Of a DNA stretch of 64,000 bases, positions 10,246 through 22,279 are shown in pieces. The position numbers and the translations under genes were made by a program. The notes below the pieces were generated by a model that saw only the letters and a list, made by a program, of their open reading frames with translations, did not search any database and was not told where the DNA came from. The DNA is taken from NCBI GenBank assembly GCA_963556255.1, contig OY744613.1, forward strand, positions 50,738,745 to 50,802,744. The letters run 5' to 3'. The first letter of the stretch is position 1, and each line of letters opens with the position of its first letter. Source of the DNA: Allolobophora icterica. Lineage: Eukaryota > Annelida > Clitellata > Crassiclitellata > Lumbricidae.

Positions 10246-11602
10246 AACAATTGTAAGATAGAAGTTGGATTAAAACTCCTGCCATCTTACGATCGAATAT
10301 CGTTCGAATTGCATTCGCACGGAAACCTAGGCAGATCTCTTAACGACGCATTATAATGCAAGAGGAAGAAGTGCGGTCATAGTTTGTGCTATTTGGTAAT
10401 TATATTCCACAGATGCTGAGATATTAGTAGGCCTATTCGACAACAAAGGTTTAACGACTTTGTAAATGAGTGTCATCGGATAAATTTTATCCAACTGCAA
10501 TGTTAAGAATGAGTTTTGCAGTATAGCCTATGTATCTGGTATGCACTGACGATTTTATATATAGCGTCCTCAGAAGCGGCATTCTTCTGTGGTGTTTTGC
10601 AGTGTTAATTAAACCTGGAGTGCCCAATGTATTTTTTGGTACACGAATGCCCAAGAGAGGTTCAACCGGAACCCCATGTTTTCATTGTAGCCTACATGTA
10701 ATATCTGGAGAAGGGATTGTAATATTGTTACGGAATTTGGCTTGTTATAATCCAAATTAAACCTGCAATCGACTGATGTATAGGATGTTTCACAATAGCG
10801 CCACCTCGTGATATTTTCTCTGAACTTTAATACTTTATTGTAGTGTTTTGAAATTTCGGGATTTTTCACAGGTATTCAATTGCACGAGTGTAGCTTTGGC
10901 CTGTTTAACATCGAATAGGCAGCATAGATCAATTTGTTTTAGACTCATCGTTGAATTCGCCCTCCAACGATGCCTAATTAGTACTAACGTGCGTTGACCA
11001 ATTTATGTCTGGGCTGGTAAACCATGTGCCAGTATGACCATCAGCCACATAATTATATCTTGCGGTGTTCTTGGTAGGGCCTATAATGTATAATGCTATG
11101 GTTGTGGGGTACAGGGTGGGAGAATAACCACGCAAAATATATCATACAAAGCCAATTATCTGATGGCTTTAGGATGTCCTGAAACCAGTTTTAAAATTTC
11201 TTAGTCGTTCTAAAGTTATAAATAGAAAAGCGGGTCTGGGGTATGGTCGCACCCCCCCTGCATTCGAGGGTCAAGCTGAATAAAAAAAAACTCCATAATA
11301 AATAAAACACGGGCAGTACTCTGAGCTCCACAGTTGTCTCTGTCTGCGGCTAATTCCGGCTCTGAATCTATTACACCAGTAACACTTTGACGTCGAGATG
11401 CATTTTAGTAAACGCTCTTCGCTAATTTAAAGATTTACAAAATCAACTGCTTATCTTGAGCTGTAACACGAGAAAAACGCAACTTATTCTTTACAGTTGA
11501 CCGAAAAATATTATAGTCCCACCCTTCGCCGTAAGGTGGATGACTTCACAAAATTGATGATGGAGGTAATGATGGTCCAGTTATGAATACTATGATTATG
11601 AT

Positions 11603-11606
<4 letters not shown>
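10246..11606. other. Spacer, nothing recognised
   Basis: The H-J duplication fades by about 10330. The rest has only short uninformative open frames on both strands. Confidence 0.4.

Positions 11607-11698
<92 letters not shown>
11607..11698. repeat. (AT)n microsatellite
   Basis: About 90 nt of uninterrupted AT repeats. Confidence 0.95.
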
Positions 11699-11700
<2 letters not shown>

Positions 11701-11865
11701 TCACTACTAGCTAATTATGATAACGAAACTTAAGATAAAAAGACCATAAACGATCATCTAGCTACTTCGCCGCCATGTCTATTCTCGATTGAATGAACAG
11801 TATACCATATAATACTCGTAAACTGCGTAATTTGTACGGTACTTATTCAAGAAATCTTTGCATGC

Positions 11866-12165
11866 ACTCCTACTGGAGTCGGGTCCGGCCCGAATCCCCG
11901 AAACCCGAATCCCCGAAACGAATTTCGCCCGAATCCCCGAAATCGAATAGTGATGAAAATGTAACTGAAAATAGAAGTCGGATGAATGCAAGGCCACGTT
12001 AGATCTATGTCACGTATAAGAATTTACAATTTAACTTTGAATAGTTTTCGGGAGTTCAGCCGCTTTCTATAAAACTGCTTTCGGGAAATCGGGCTTTTGT
12101 GTGTCTTCAGCGTTTTCGGGGATTCGGGTTTCGGGGATTCGGGTTGACCCCCTGGAGTCATAGCT
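11866..12165. repeat. Inverted-repeat element rich in CGAATCCCCGAAA
   Basis: Left end: CTACTGGAGTCGGGT then CCCGAATCCCCGAAA repeated three times. Right end: TTTCGGGGATTCGGG repeated, then CCCCCTGGAGTCATAG. The ends are inverted copies around about 200 bp of unrelated AT-rich DNA, so this looks like a MITE whose subterminal repeats are a 15-bp unit. Overlapping short open frames are a by-product of the repeats. Confidence 0.6.
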
Positions 12166-12169
12166 CATT

Positions 12170-13538
12170 CAGTTTTGTCGTCTTAACAGTTTTCGTCACT
12201 GAGTTTTCTTGCATAGAATTGTTATTTTCATTTCTTTTTTTGCATATGTAGAATTCGATTCCTTAACTTGTTCTTTGTGTAACTCGTGTTTTTTTCGTGT
12301 TTTTCATCGTTTGTGTGTGTTCATTCGAGTCACATCTAATGCACTTGATAATTGAATAATGTTAACCGTTAGCTGCAATTAAACTAATTTTGTTTTGGAT
12401 TCCACATGTACCATTTTATTAAGTTCTAATTTAGATGCATTATTTCATTGTTACACTATTTAATTGTGGGGGTGTTTAAACACCCAGAACACCCCCCCAC
12501 CAGCCTTGGTTAAGTGAATTTTTTTAGTAAAAAACATTAGTCCAGTCAACAAGAAGTAGCACTGCAACTGAAACTGTTAGTTACATGTAGGTCATCACGT
12601 AAAGAATTCTATTATGAAAACACATGGGCGTCATTTTCTAGTGAGAGAGAAACATACACAATATTTCCTGAAAATCTGGAGCTCAAAGAAATTCGTAAAC
12701 AACCGTTTAAAATAATATGCAGTAACTTATGTTGAAGCTGATATTCTAAGAACGAATCCCCAGTCTGCTAAGGGCTTCTATAGGCAGACGAACGTGGCAT
12801 AGAAACTTGGCATAGAGTAGAATGCACCACCAACAAGAGACACACACGTCGAGTAATAGATGTGGCTTCTTCTAGCAGGAACCATATAAAAAATTGTATT
12901 TCTTCTTCTGCAGTGCTTTACTGTCTTGCTTCTCCAGGAATCCAATGCCATTCCAAGAAAGTTTTTTAGTGTCATCTGCTTTGTCTGTATTCAGTTGACT
13001 AGAAGAGCATACATCTTGGATTTTCTGCCATTGTATTTCCTTCAATTGTTCCTTCACGAACTTTCATGAAGATTGAATTCTAAAAGAACAAGTGACCATT
13101 TCAGGTCAATTGTGTTTTCTCTATTGTAATAACCAGTGTTCAATCTTACTGCATAAAAGTACAGAACTTCATTTCTTCATTGACCGTATTTCTCTCTTTT
13201 ATCCAACATGAGATTTCAGATAATGCATGTATCATCATGTTCACTATGCCATCTTAAAATTATACTTTTCACCATTTAAAAAAAAATTTAATTCTGATTC
13301 AGCTTTTGCACTCAGCAGCTCTCTTATCTTATGAATACAGTGATATTTCCCTATTCATCTTTTTTTTACCTCAGTATGACATTTGAGTTTACCTGGTTCA
13401 TCCTTCAAAGACAGTAGAATTTATTGATATTCTGCATTACTCTCCAAGGAGAAAAGTACACATCACTGCACATCTTCGCATGTGCTACTAAAGTTTAGCA
13501 GGCGTAACCTCAACACATGGAAAAAAATTACTTTTGAA
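12170..13538 (-). other. Spacer and 3' flank of gene J
   Basis: 12170-12530 shows nothing recognisable. 12530-13538 is the duplicate of the gene-H 3' flank (7370-8411). Confidence 0.5.
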
Positions 13539-14729
13539 TTAAATTGCTTTAATTGGTCGAGGAAAGTAGCTTAAAAGATGCTTTTCAAAGAGTTCCAGAA
13601 AAGTGTCTCTCTGGTGATTTTCACAGTAATGTTCTTCGCAATGTTCCACAAACTCCTTTCCAATTTCAAACATCTCGTCACACAGTCCACAACCATACGG
13701 TCCTATACAGGAATTATCTATAGCAACATTAACTGTTGATTGACCTGCGTAACTTAGTTCTTTTTCACTTTGAATGGTTTTCTGGTTATTTCTAGAAAGA
13801 ATTTCTTCTCTGGTCTCCTTTCTTAATGACAACTCCGGATCATCATTGGGATGTCTTTCAGTCTTGCCTGACACCCTCGTACGACGAAACTTATTCTTGC
13901 ATTCTTTATCAGCACTGTGGATTTTTACATGGTATTGGAAATTACGAATATACTTATATGCTTTTTCACATAAATTGCACTTGTATGGTCTTTCTCCAGT
14001 GTGTGTTCTTATGTGAACTTTGAGATGTCCCTTTTGTGTAAATGCTTTGTTACATAGCCTACACAGATATGGTTTTTCTCCTGTGTGGGTTCTGGTGTGT
14101 CTGTTTAGAACAGAACCCTGTGCAAATGCTTTATTACATAAACTGCACCTGTATGGTTTTTCTCCTGTGTGGATTCTGGTATGCTTTTTCAGATGAGAAT
14201 GCTGTGCAAATGTTTTCTCACACGAATGGCACTTGTACGGTTTTTCTCCAGTATGTGTTCTTAAGTGATCTTTGAGATCTTTATTTACTGCAAATGTTTT
14301 GTTACATAACTTACACAGGAATGGTTTTTCTCCTGTGTGGGTTCTGGTGTGATCTTTCAGACCACCATTTTGTGCAAATGCTTTCTCACTTAAATTGCAC
14401 CTGTATGGTTTTTTTCCAGTGTGAGTTCTTGTATGGTTTTTAAGACAAAGCTTCTTTGCGAATGCTTTCTCACATAAATTGCACCTGTATGGTTTTTCTC
14501 CTGTGTGGGTCCTAGTGTGCTGTTTCAGGACAGAATTATATGCAAATGCTTTCTCGCATAAACTGCACTTGTATGGTTTTTCTCCAGTGTGAGTTCTTGT
14601 ATGGTTTTTAAGACAAAGCTTCTTTGCAAATGCTTTCTCACATAAATTGCAGCCGTACAATCTTTCTTCAGAGTGGGTTCTTCTGTGGTACATCAGGTGA
14701 CTTTTCTTTGCAAATGCTTCGTCACACAT
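13539..14729 (-). CDS. Type-2 C2H2 zinc-finger protein J (9-10 fingers)
   Basis: 396 residues from an ATG at 14729 that falls inside a finger ([12 protein letters not shown]). Nine complete fingers follow (residues 25-276). Finger 4 has its second zinc Cys changed to Ser (YRCNLSEK). Fingers 1 and 3 share [15 protein letters not shown], an internal duplication. The finger-free tail (277-344) precedes the type-2 module ([10 protein letters not shown]...EHCEEH, then [14 protein letters not shown]) with an extra tail RPIKAI not seen in the other copies. A 2-nt deletion at the Cys pair of the starting finger puts upstream fingers out of frame. Presumed DNA-binding nuclear protein; start uncertain. 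Confidence 0.8.
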   Translation of the reverse strand: MCDEAFAKKSHLMYHRRTHSEERLYGCNLCEKAFAKKLCLKNHTRTHTGEKPYKCSLCEKAFAYNSVLKQHTRTHTGEKPYRCNLCEKAFAKKLCLKNHTRTHTGKKPYRCNLSEKAFAQNGGLKDHTRTHTGEKPFLCKLCNKTFAVNKDLKDHLRTHTGEKPYKCHSCEKTFAQHSHLKKHTRIHTGEKPYRCSLCNKAFAQGSVLNRHTRTHTGEKPYLCRLCNKAFTQKGHLKVHIRTHTGERPYKCNLCEKAYKYIRNFQYHVKIHSADKECKNKFRRTRVSGKTERHPNDDPELSLRKETREEILSRNNQKTIQSEKELSYAGQSTVNVAIDNSCIGPYGCGLCDEMFEIGKEFVEHCEEHYCENHQRDTFLELFEKHLLSYFPRPIKAI

Positions 14730-14960
14730 TACAGATTATGTATGGGTCTTCTCCAGTGTGGACTCCTGTATGGTATTCCAGAATCTTTTTATGTACAAAT
14801 GTGGCATTGCATAACTTGCATTTGTACGGTTTTTCTCCTGTGTGGATCTTGTATGGTCTTTCAGATGATTTAGACACGCAGATGAATTCTGGCATAAACT
14901 GTATTGGTATGACTTTTCTCTCTTATAGTTTGTTCGTATCCACGCGTTTGCGATGCAGGG
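14730..14960 (-). pseudogene. Out-of-frame N-terminal fingers of gene J
   Basis: On the minus strand: [20 protein letters not shown] then [12 protein letters not shown], where a 1-nt deletion (agatccac instead of agaatccac, near 14848-14851) shifts the frame; the next finger ([20 protein letters not shown]) ends at a second frameshift next to the ATG at 14729. The first deletion is shared with the genes at 45469 and 60486. Confidence 0.65.
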
Positions 14961-15008
14961 ATGGAAACTTTTTGTCACATAAAATGGGTGCACCGAAAAC
15001 GGCGTATT

Positions 15009-15345
15009 TGCAGTAACGGGGTCGGTTGGTATCGGGTAATATTTAGTATCTTTGTCATTGGTCGCAGGCACAGAGTTTAAGTCGGAGTCAATTTCTCAAC
15101 CGTTATCTCTTATGTTACACTTCTAATTAATTTAACATTTTAATCGTTCATCCCACTCCTAGTTTAATTTACATTTTAATCGTTGATCCCGCTTCTAGTT
15201 TAATTTACATTTTAATCGTTGATCCCGATCCTAGTTTTAGTTATATTTTAATCGTTAAACGGTAAATACGAAAGTGATCTCTTGGTATCTATAGTCCGTG
15301 TATACGCGCCTGCATTTAGCGATACCAACCGACCCCGTTACTGCA
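15009..15345. repeat. MITE with 26-bp inverted ends and internal 36-bp units
   Basis: TGCAGTAACGGGGTCGGTTG begins the left end (15009) and its exact complement ends the right (15320-15345), 26 bp in all. The interior (15125-15255) has three tandem 36-bp units (cattttaatcgttgatcc then cgcttctagtttaattta). The same 36-bp unit occurs in other elements of this window. The insertion is absent from the parallel position of the H unit. Confidence 0.75.
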
Positions 15346-15464
15346 ATTGCGCCCCCAAAACGAGTATAAACTGCATTCATTATTAATCATAATACTGGTG
15401 TAGCATTTTCCTTGTGTCGACTAGTAATTATAAAAATATAAGAGAAAATTATGAAGAGAAGTAG

Positions 15465-15550
15465 ATATAACTCACATATATAATGCGTGTGATAAAGAAG
15501 ACGTAGTTAATAATAATTGTTGTCTTGGTCAATCTCATTAAAATGGCGTT
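15465..15550 (-). promoter_or_regulatory. Putative exon 1 and 5' splice site of gene J
   Basis: Gene orientation: TTAACGCCATTTTAATGAG (GCCATTTT at 15547-15540), TTAACTACGTCTTCTTTAT, then ATATAT/GTGAGTT with the donor at 15475. Parallel to the blocks of the other type-2 genes. Confidence 0.5.
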
Positions 15551-15984
15551 AATGTATACCATAAAACTTTAAATGGAAGTTGGATCAGCAACAGTCCTGC
15601 CATCTCACGATAGTATTTGGTTGACGTTGCTTCGCAGTCAAATCAAAGCATATCCCTTTATGCTGTATGTAGCGCCGTATTAGGTTCATCCATAAAGGAC
15701 GTCCGCAATGAGGGGAGGGGTCATTCGAATGCGTACAAGAGGAAGAGGAACATAACATTTGCAGACGTCTGCATCTAAACTTTCAAATTTTGAGGAGATT
15801 GCCTAAGACGATTCCATGACAAATGGTTCACAACAAATGGTTCACCGACAGATGGTTAATGGCAAATGGTTCAGTACTTTCACAATCTTCCAGGTCCTAG
15901 CTTCAATTTTACTACGACATATTTTCATCGCTCAACCAGTGTAAATAATACAAAGTAATTTCCGCTAAAACCCTGGATTACGAA

Positions 15985-16205
15985 AATACAGCTAAAACTA
16001 GAAGTTGAATAGCCGATGAACATATAGCTCAAAGTAGAAGCTGGATCACCATGAAGATAAAGCTCAAACCAGAAGCTGGACGAGCGATGAAAATAAAGTT
16101 CAAACTAGAAGTTGGATGGCCGATGAAAACAAAGCCAAAACTAGAAGCTGGTTGACGATGAAAATAGAGCTCAAACTAGAAGTTGGATGGCTGATGAAGA
16201 ATATT
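15985..16205 (+). repeat. 36-bp tandem array (about six units)
   Basis: Unit form AAACTAGAAGTTGGATGG then CCGATGAAAACAAAGCTC; successive units start 36 nt apart. Same unit as at 15125, 42845, 43780, 44045, 49955, 50420 and 57130. Confidence 0.8.
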
Positions 16206-16244
16206 GTGAACAAGGCTGTAGTCTTACATCTTACATATTTCTCA

Positions 16245-17815
16245 ACATAATTTTCAGCCTGGTCATTCAACTGCTATGTCACTTTTAAGTATCCAGGATA
16301 ATATCTCATCTGTTATTGACCGTGGCGAATATGCACTAGGTGTTTTTATCGACATTGCAAAAGCATTTAATTGACACTGTCAATCATGAAATAGGCCTAC
16401 TCCTTAATAAACTTCAAAATATTGGAATACGTGGTTTATTGCACAGGATTGGTTCAAAAGCTACCTCGATGATAGGAAACAACAGGTCCTATGTAGCCTA
16501 ATGGCTCCCTATCAAAATTAAAATTAAATAAATTTGGTGTACCACAAGGATAAATTCTTGGACCCCTCCTTTTCTTAATTTTTATTAATGACCTCCCAAA
16601 CGCTTCACCAATCCTGCGCTTTGTGCTTTTCGCCGATGATACGAACATTTGCTTGTCACAATTCATACCAAAAACTCTTTCAATTAATGAATTAACGAAG
16701 AACTACCAACAGTCATTGACTGGTTCAGAGTCAACAAATTATCATTGAATCTAAAAAAGACAAACTACATTATATTCTGCTCGCATCGTAAACATATCAC
16801 AGAAACAAGGGAAACACTCATTATGGACAACAACCCTATACCACAAGCAACCTCTGTCAAATTTCTGGGAGTATTTGTGGACCAATTCCTTACATGGAAA
16901 GTCCATATTGAGAAAAATTATCCCTAAAAGAATTGCGAAAAGTGTGGGTGTATTAGCCCGTATTGCATGTATTACCAACCCATATTAAACTGAACCTATA
17001 TTATTCTTTAATTCACCCTTATCGCTCATATTGCAACATAGTCTGGGCCTCAAATTACTCAACTCGCTTACTTAGATTAGCTTCATTACAAAAGAGGGCT
17101 GCTAGAATTATAACAAGGAAATCAGGTCCCATTTCCCCCCATGTTGTATTACAAAGTCTAAAAATTTTACCAATTGAACAGATTAGAATCCAACAGACCT
17201 CAGAATTCATGTTTAAGTACATGCACAATCTTCTCCCTGCAGCGTTCAATGACTTCTTCAGTTTGACATCTAAAATAAATCCCTACTGTGTCAGGACATC
17301 TGCCAATTATAGAGGTGCACCTGCTAAAACAAACACCCGAAAGTTCTCAATAAAAAGTGCTGGCCCGAGGACTTGGAATAATATTCCTGTTGCCACAAGA
17401 AATCTACCTAATATTTTAAGTTTTAAGAGAAAGCTCCGTGAGTACTCAGTAGCAGCAGTTCCCCAACCCTCCCTATCTACATTTTTGCTAGCAAATTACT
17501 GCCTTGATTGCGCACTACGTTTTGATATTGACAAATGATGTATGCCTAATATTACTTCGATGTTTAGTTAACTAGTTAAGTCCATAATGTATAGTACTAC
17601 AATGTTATGCCAGCTGTCACTATTTTTTATGTACAAGGGTAACCCTGATAGCGGGACCCAGGTCCCTTAAGGGTTTCTCTCCCTTTACTTCATTTGAAAA
17701 CTAATCAATTGATCTGATTTCTGTTAAAATTTTATACCGAATGACATCACTTCTGTTACTGCATATTATGTGAAGTAATAAAATTTATGGTTATGGTTAT
17801 GGTCACGGTTATACA
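16245..17815 (+). pseudogene. LINE reverse transcriptase, 5'-truncated and frameshifted (CR1/L2-type)
   Basis: The frame begins QPGHSTAMSLLSIQDNIS and SVIDRGEYALGVFIDIAKAF (RT motif A region), then GVPQG, a stop, ILGPLLFLIFINDLP, and FADDTNIC (the FADD catalytic motif), with stops and frameshifts between. 16963-17538 is open for 191 codons: LYYSLIHPYRSYCNIVWAS, RLASLQKRAARIITR and SAGPRTWNNIP, the usual C-terminal region. The 3' end carries a GGTCCCTTAAGGG-type UTR and a (TTATGG)n tail at 17790-17815. It is dead: truncated, with a nonsense codon in the PQG motif. It has landed in a 36-bp array. Confidence 0.85.
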
Positions 17816-18036
17816 GCGTATACTCACCTCTAGAGACCGTATACTCCCTTCACAAATATTCATATTTATTTATATTAAAATACTGTAACGTATACTCACC
17901 TTTAATTTGTTTCGGAAAACTAACCGGTAGCGTATAGCCTACTCACCTCTAATTTTACCACTACAGCCCTGATTGTGAACCTTTTGTCGGTAAACCATTT
18001 GTCGCTTAACCATTTTTTAAAAATAAATTATGACCC

Positions 18037-18345
18037 CTAATTGTAAACTAATTCTTTGTGGAACAGGATGCCAATGCTAAAATTGAAAACAACAGCATTT
18101 GCAAGGTCAACAATTGAGTCACCCAGTTTTGATGACTGAAGCCAATAGAATTGATGGGTTAAGGAGGAGTTTATTGGCTGCCACCCAAGACTGTACCTCA
18201 TCGAAGAAAACAGGCAACAGCTGCCAGATGAGCTACAAGACAGACTGTCAAATGAGACGTAGATTTGAGTATCATCGGCATAGAAATGATATCCAGCATT
18301 ATGATAGGCGTAGACTCTGGGAGACAGCCGGGCGCGTGCCCGCAA
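18037..18345 (-). pseudogene. RT remnant of a second LINE
   Basis: Minus-strand translation contains HNAGYHFYADDTQIYVSF, the YADD active-site block of an L2/CR1-like reverse transcriptase. Only about 100 codons are open; no flanking motifs could be joined with confidence. Confidence 0.6.
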
Positions 18346-19069
18346 CCCCCCACAATAATTTAGACGGACGGTGCACCCAATGCAACAAGTGTAGAATGAA
18401 TAACCAAATCCCCCAATATTTGGACAAGTTTACGCCAGTGCATCCCAGTGAATGATTATCCAGCAATGTTAATAACGGCGCTTTGTATAATGTAAGCAAA
18501 AAGGACCAAGACTAGTGGAGCCCGGCATGCCAATAAAGTACTAGATGAATAATTGCCATCTAGATACACTGATTGAGTCCATGGACTAAGATTTATGTAC
18601 TAAACTAAATTAGTGCAGGACCAGATATGCCAAACCAGTATTCGAGACGATGAAGAAGCAGAAGAAAGAAATGATGCACAGTATAAAAAGCAACAGACAA
18701 ATCAAGAACAAGTGCTGTCAGTTTATCCCAGTCCACTGAGCATAATTGTTATGATGTCATTATGAACTGTTGAGTGAAACTTACGATATGCAGATTGAAA
18801 AAAAGGAGATTAGTGAGTTTGATGATAGGTGAGTGAAACTAAAAACATATTTTTTTATTGTAGTGTGAGAATGTAGGTGCTACGATTGGATAATTGCGTT
18901 TTAAATAGTCTTCATTTACTATTAACTTCATTAACCACATCAGTCATTGCACAATATATAGTTTGAATAAAATTAATATTGTATCTTTTTCTAGTACAAA
19001 TGAATCAGCAAAAAATAACTCTAGCATATCAGGATGGCCTTCAGTTAAAAGAGGTTTCCCATGCCTGCT
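18346..19069. other. Spacer, nothing recognised
   Basis: AT-rich; no domain or repeat copy noted. Confidence 0.4.
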
Positions 19070-19245
19070 TTATACAGTAGTTTCTATTCAATCGCTAGAG
19101 GACGGTAGTATTGGTGATCCAAATTCTATTGGACACATCATCCTTTGAAATTAAAGCCATTTTGATGAACTTGACACAAGAAAATTTATACTATTCCTAA
19201 TATTCAATGGTTCAGGTGATGTATTATTTGATTACTACATATTAT
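19070..19245 (+). promoter_or_regulatory. Type-1 upstream block of gene B
   Basis: CAATCGCTAGAGGACGG, GTATTGGTGATCCAA, then AAAGCCATTTTGATG (GCCATTTT 19156-19163) and ATGGTTCAG/GTGATG with the donor at 19216. Collinear with 895-1060 and 49710-49880. It lies 1.1 kb upstream of the gene-B frame. Confidence 0.45.
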
Positions 19246-19759
19246 TATCCATGTAAGCTTTGATCGGTCCGTGACAAACTGCTTTCCCAGTAAGCAATAT
19301 AATATCTCTCTCTAACAGTTACATTCGTTGGGCCGCATGCATAATACCCAGATTCCAATATACCCCAGCTCATAAATCTTACGGATCAGGGTTAGGGTCA
19401 GTGTAGCCTATGCATTTTGTGCAACTAAAAAGATATACTTGCCAGTGAAAGCTGGATATTTCTGCGACTAAAAGGTTTACATGCAAGTGGAAGCTCGATA
19501 TTTTCATTGAAAACTTAAATATTTATTCTCAATCAATAGAGGTGATCAATATTTATGAACTGCTGCACGTATTGGCATTAGGGTATATGCGGCCCGCCAG
19601 TTGTCGGTGAGAGGGATGAGACGGCAAGAGAGAGGATTGGCCACACGCCTTCATACGCCGAGGATAAGAAAATGAAGTCGCTAACACAATACCAAAGGCT
19701 GCCTGAGGGCTAGCTTAAGGCACTGATCTTCTTGTGTACATCCCAGTGTAATATTATAA
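19246..19759. other. Putative intron of gene B, nothing recognised
   Basis: Two weak copies of the CTGGATATTT-type 36-bp unit may lie near 19430-19510. No gene found. Confidence 0.35.
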
Positions 19760-20335
19760 AACCTGACCTCTTGTCATCTCTCCACATATCTTTCACTAAA
19801 AAACCGAAAATGCTGCTCTTTCACAAATCCCATCCTGAGCCACCATCTTCCCCTTACGTCACTCACCATTTCATTTCAAGACATCCTCCTCCATAGCCGT
19901 TTGACTGTCTGCCTACCTGACCCTTTGAACCTTCACCTGGAACCGACTTTTACTCTACCTGTCTATCGATTTTGTTTTGAGTATGCGCCTGTGATTAGCT
20001 GGTTTCCGTGACATTTCTTGGGCGCTGTAGAAATTTAGAGTTCACGATTACCAATAGTTCACACCTTGCATTGCCGATATATTCATCTCTAGTAGTCATC
20101 TTAGGTAGCCAAGTGCTAAAATACAAGTTGTTTATTTTTACATGTTGATGATCTAAAGACTCCAGGAAGAACTAACGTTGAAGAGAAACCGATTGGATGC
20201 CAATTTTGCAACAAAACATCTACAGTTATTTTGAAACTTAATTTTCATCCAAGAATCCACATTTGAAAAAAGTCATCCAAATGCAATCAATGTGTAAACG
20301 CAATTGGATATAGCAGTCATCTGGAACGCCATGTA
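19760..20335 (+). pseudogene. Conserved 5' region with in-frame fossil fingers, gene B
   Basis: Collinear with 3660-4281. In the same frame as the downstream coding sequence: a complete finger (CQFCNKTSTVILKLNFHPRI followed by H), then TGA at 20264-20266 in place of the linker Gly codon, then CNQCVNAIGYSSHLERH with the last His lost. Apart from that one TGA the frame is continuous into the gene at 20336. Genes A and C have TGA at the same codon. Confidence 0.7.
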
Positions 20336-21685
20336 ATGACGAAAAATGAAGTAAAACCATACAAGTGCAATTTATGTGACAAAGCATTTGGACGGATGAT
20401 GAAAGTGGAAAATCATACAGGAATGCATACTAGAGACAAGCCATACAAGTGCAATTTATGTCGGAAAATATTTGCACGGAAAGATACTCTCACAAATCAT
20501 TTAAGAACCCACACTGGAGAAAAGCCACACAGTTGCAATTTATGTAACAAAACCTTTGGACAGAAGGGTGCTTTGGATAGCCATAAAAGAATCCACACTG
20601 GAGAAAAACCATACAAGTGCACTTTATGTCACAGTGCTTTTACGTCTAAGGGCAGCCTTGATAGCCATGCTAGTAATCACTCTGGAGAAAAACCATACTG
20701 TTGTAAGTTTTGTAAGAAAACTTTTAGAACGAGAGAGACTTGGAAACGACATACAATAATTCACACTGGAGAAAAACCATACAAGTGCAGTTCGTGTGAC
20801 AGGGCTTTTGCATTTAAGAATAGTCTCGATAACCATACAAGAACCCACACAGGAGAAAAAACATACAGTTGTAGCCTATGTCAGAAGACTTTTGGAACAA
20901 GGGAACATTTGAAACGCCATACACGAACCCACACAGGAGAAAAACCATACAAGTGCAATTTATGTGATAAGGCATATGCAAGGCAGGAGACTCTTACAGT
21001 TCATTCAAGAGTCCACACAGGAGAAAAACCGTTGAAATGCAATTTATGTCATAAAGCGTATAAAAGCCAGAAGTCTCTAAAAATTCATACAAGAACCCAC
21101 ACTGGAGAAAAACCATACATGTGCAGTTTTTGTTACAAAACATTTTCTCAAAAGAATCATGTTTACAGCCATGCAAAAATCCACACTCCAGGAAAACCAT
21201 TCAAGTGCAATGTATGTTATAAGGTATACAAAAGGCAGAATTATCTAAAACTTCATTCAAGAGTCCACTCTGGTGATAAACCATTCAAATGTTATTTATG
21301 TCATAAGGAATACACAAACCAGCAGACTCTAAAACTTCATAGAAGAACCCATGCTCTAGAAAAACTGTTTAAGTGTAATTTATGTTGCAAAACATTTTCT
21401 CAGAAGACTCAGCTTAAGAGCCATGCAGTGATCCATACTGGAGGAAACCCATACAAATGCAAACTTTCTTCTAAGGTGAATAAAAATCCAGGTGCGGATA
21501 AAAGACGCCTTTCTGGTGATAATTTAACAGTTCGGATAGTTTTGTTTGTGAGAGCTCATGGCTGCGGAATATGTAATGAAACGTTTGGAATGGAAAAGGC
21601 GTTAATAGAACATTGTTTTCATCACCGTAATACTCCAAAGAAAGATACATTTGTTGACCTATTTGTAGAAAATCTTTCAAGTTAA
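20336..21685 (+). CDS. Type-1 C2H2 zinc-finger protein B (13 fingers)
   Basis: 449 residues from the ATG at 20336, which follows the fossil finger. Thirteen complete fingers at residues 9-372 with TGEKP-type linkers, most intact in all ligands. A fourteenth starts (YKCKL) but runs straight into SSKVNKNPGADKRRL, the tail found after the last finger in genes A and C, so a deletion has fused a mid-array finger to the tail and removed several fingers. The terminal module is HGCGIC...HCFHH then [15 protein letters not shown] (FVDLF 439-443). Presumed nuclear DNA-binding factor. The 3' flank is interrupted by a 1.3-kb element 75 nt after the stop. Confidence 0.88.
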   Translation: MTKNEVKPYKCNLCDKAFGRMMKVENHTGMHTRDKPYKCNLCRKIFARKDTLTNHLRTHTGEKPHSCNLCNKTFGQKGALDSHKRIHTGEKPYKCTLCHSAFTSKGSLDSHASNHSGEKPYCCKFCKKTFRTRETWKRHTIIHTGEKPYKCSSCDRAFAFKNSLDNHTRTHTGEKTYSCSLCQKTFGTREHLKRHTRTHTGEKPYKCNLCDKAYARQETLTVHSRVHTGEKPLKCNLCHKAYKSQKSLKIHTRTHTGEKPYMCSFCYKTFSQKNHVYSHAKIHTPGKPFKCNVCYKVYKRQNYLKLHSRVHSGDKPFKCYLCHKEYTNQQTLKLHRRTHALEKLFKCNLCCKTFSQKTQLKSHAVIHTGGNPYKCKLSSKVNKNPGADKRRLSGDNLTVRIVLFVRAHGCGICNETFGMEKALIEHCFHHRNTPKKDTFVDLFVENLSS

Positions 21686-22065
21686 AGCTGTGAGGAAGAA
21701 TGACGTAGTTTGTAAAGTTTAAATCTCCATCCGATGACCAACTGTAACACCATAAACAGTAGGGTGGAGTGAAAATGGCCAAAAAAATTTTTTTTTAAGC
21801 AAACGTTTTCTAATAGCGATGGAAAGTTGCCAGCATGTGAGTGTAAATAGTGCTCAAAATATTGTTGATTTTGCTTTGCGTCTTCTGCCCTCTACCGGCG
21901 GTAAAATATTTACCATACAAAATTCTTTGAATAACGTCAATGTGGTGCACTATTTTTCTTTTTCTTCAACTGACTGTCTTCGAAAGGTTACAATTCATGA
22001 AATACACGTTCAAATCAGTTGCGGAAATCGCCTCTGGTGTGTTACAGGATTATATAATTGTTACC

Positions 22066-22264
22066 AGGGGCGTTACTTTGGTCTAAAAAGTGAGGAGGTA
22101 CCAATTTCTTACATGCAGGAAGCAAGGCGTTGACTACGAATTCTGGGAAGGCAAAATAATAAAATATTGATTGGCATTGTTTATGAAGTGGGGGTACGGT
22201 ACCCCAGCCCAAAGAGTGGGGTGGGGTACGGTTACCCCTCGTCACCCGACAAATAACGCCTATG
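22066..22264. repeat. MITE, GGCGTTA family, copy 2 (nested)
   Basis: GGGGCGTTACTTTGG at the left and CAAATAACGCCTAT at the right; collinear with the copy at the window start. Confidence 0.6.
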
Positions 22265-22279
22265 ATTGTAACACCTAAT

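Larger units (their letters stand above)
15805..18025. repeat. Possible composite element with inverted ACAAATGGTT ends
   Basis: Left: ACAAATGGTTCACCGACAG and repeats of the same phrase. Right (minus strand): GACAAATGGTTTACCGACAA. Between them lie a 36-bp tandem array and a LINE. The simplest reading is one element later split by the LINE; no target duplication could be identified, so this stays tentative. Confidence 0.35.

Noticed and set aside
10530..10869. Overlapping open frames of 76 and 86 codons
   Set aside because: No motif, no conserved copy in the H/J duplication, and codon use typical of random AT-rich DNA.
20264..20266. Selenocysteine or readthrough at the shared TGA of type-1 genes
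   Set aside because: Genes A and C carry further frameshifts or stops right after it, and no SECIS-like structure was recognised. A relic nonsense codon is simpler.
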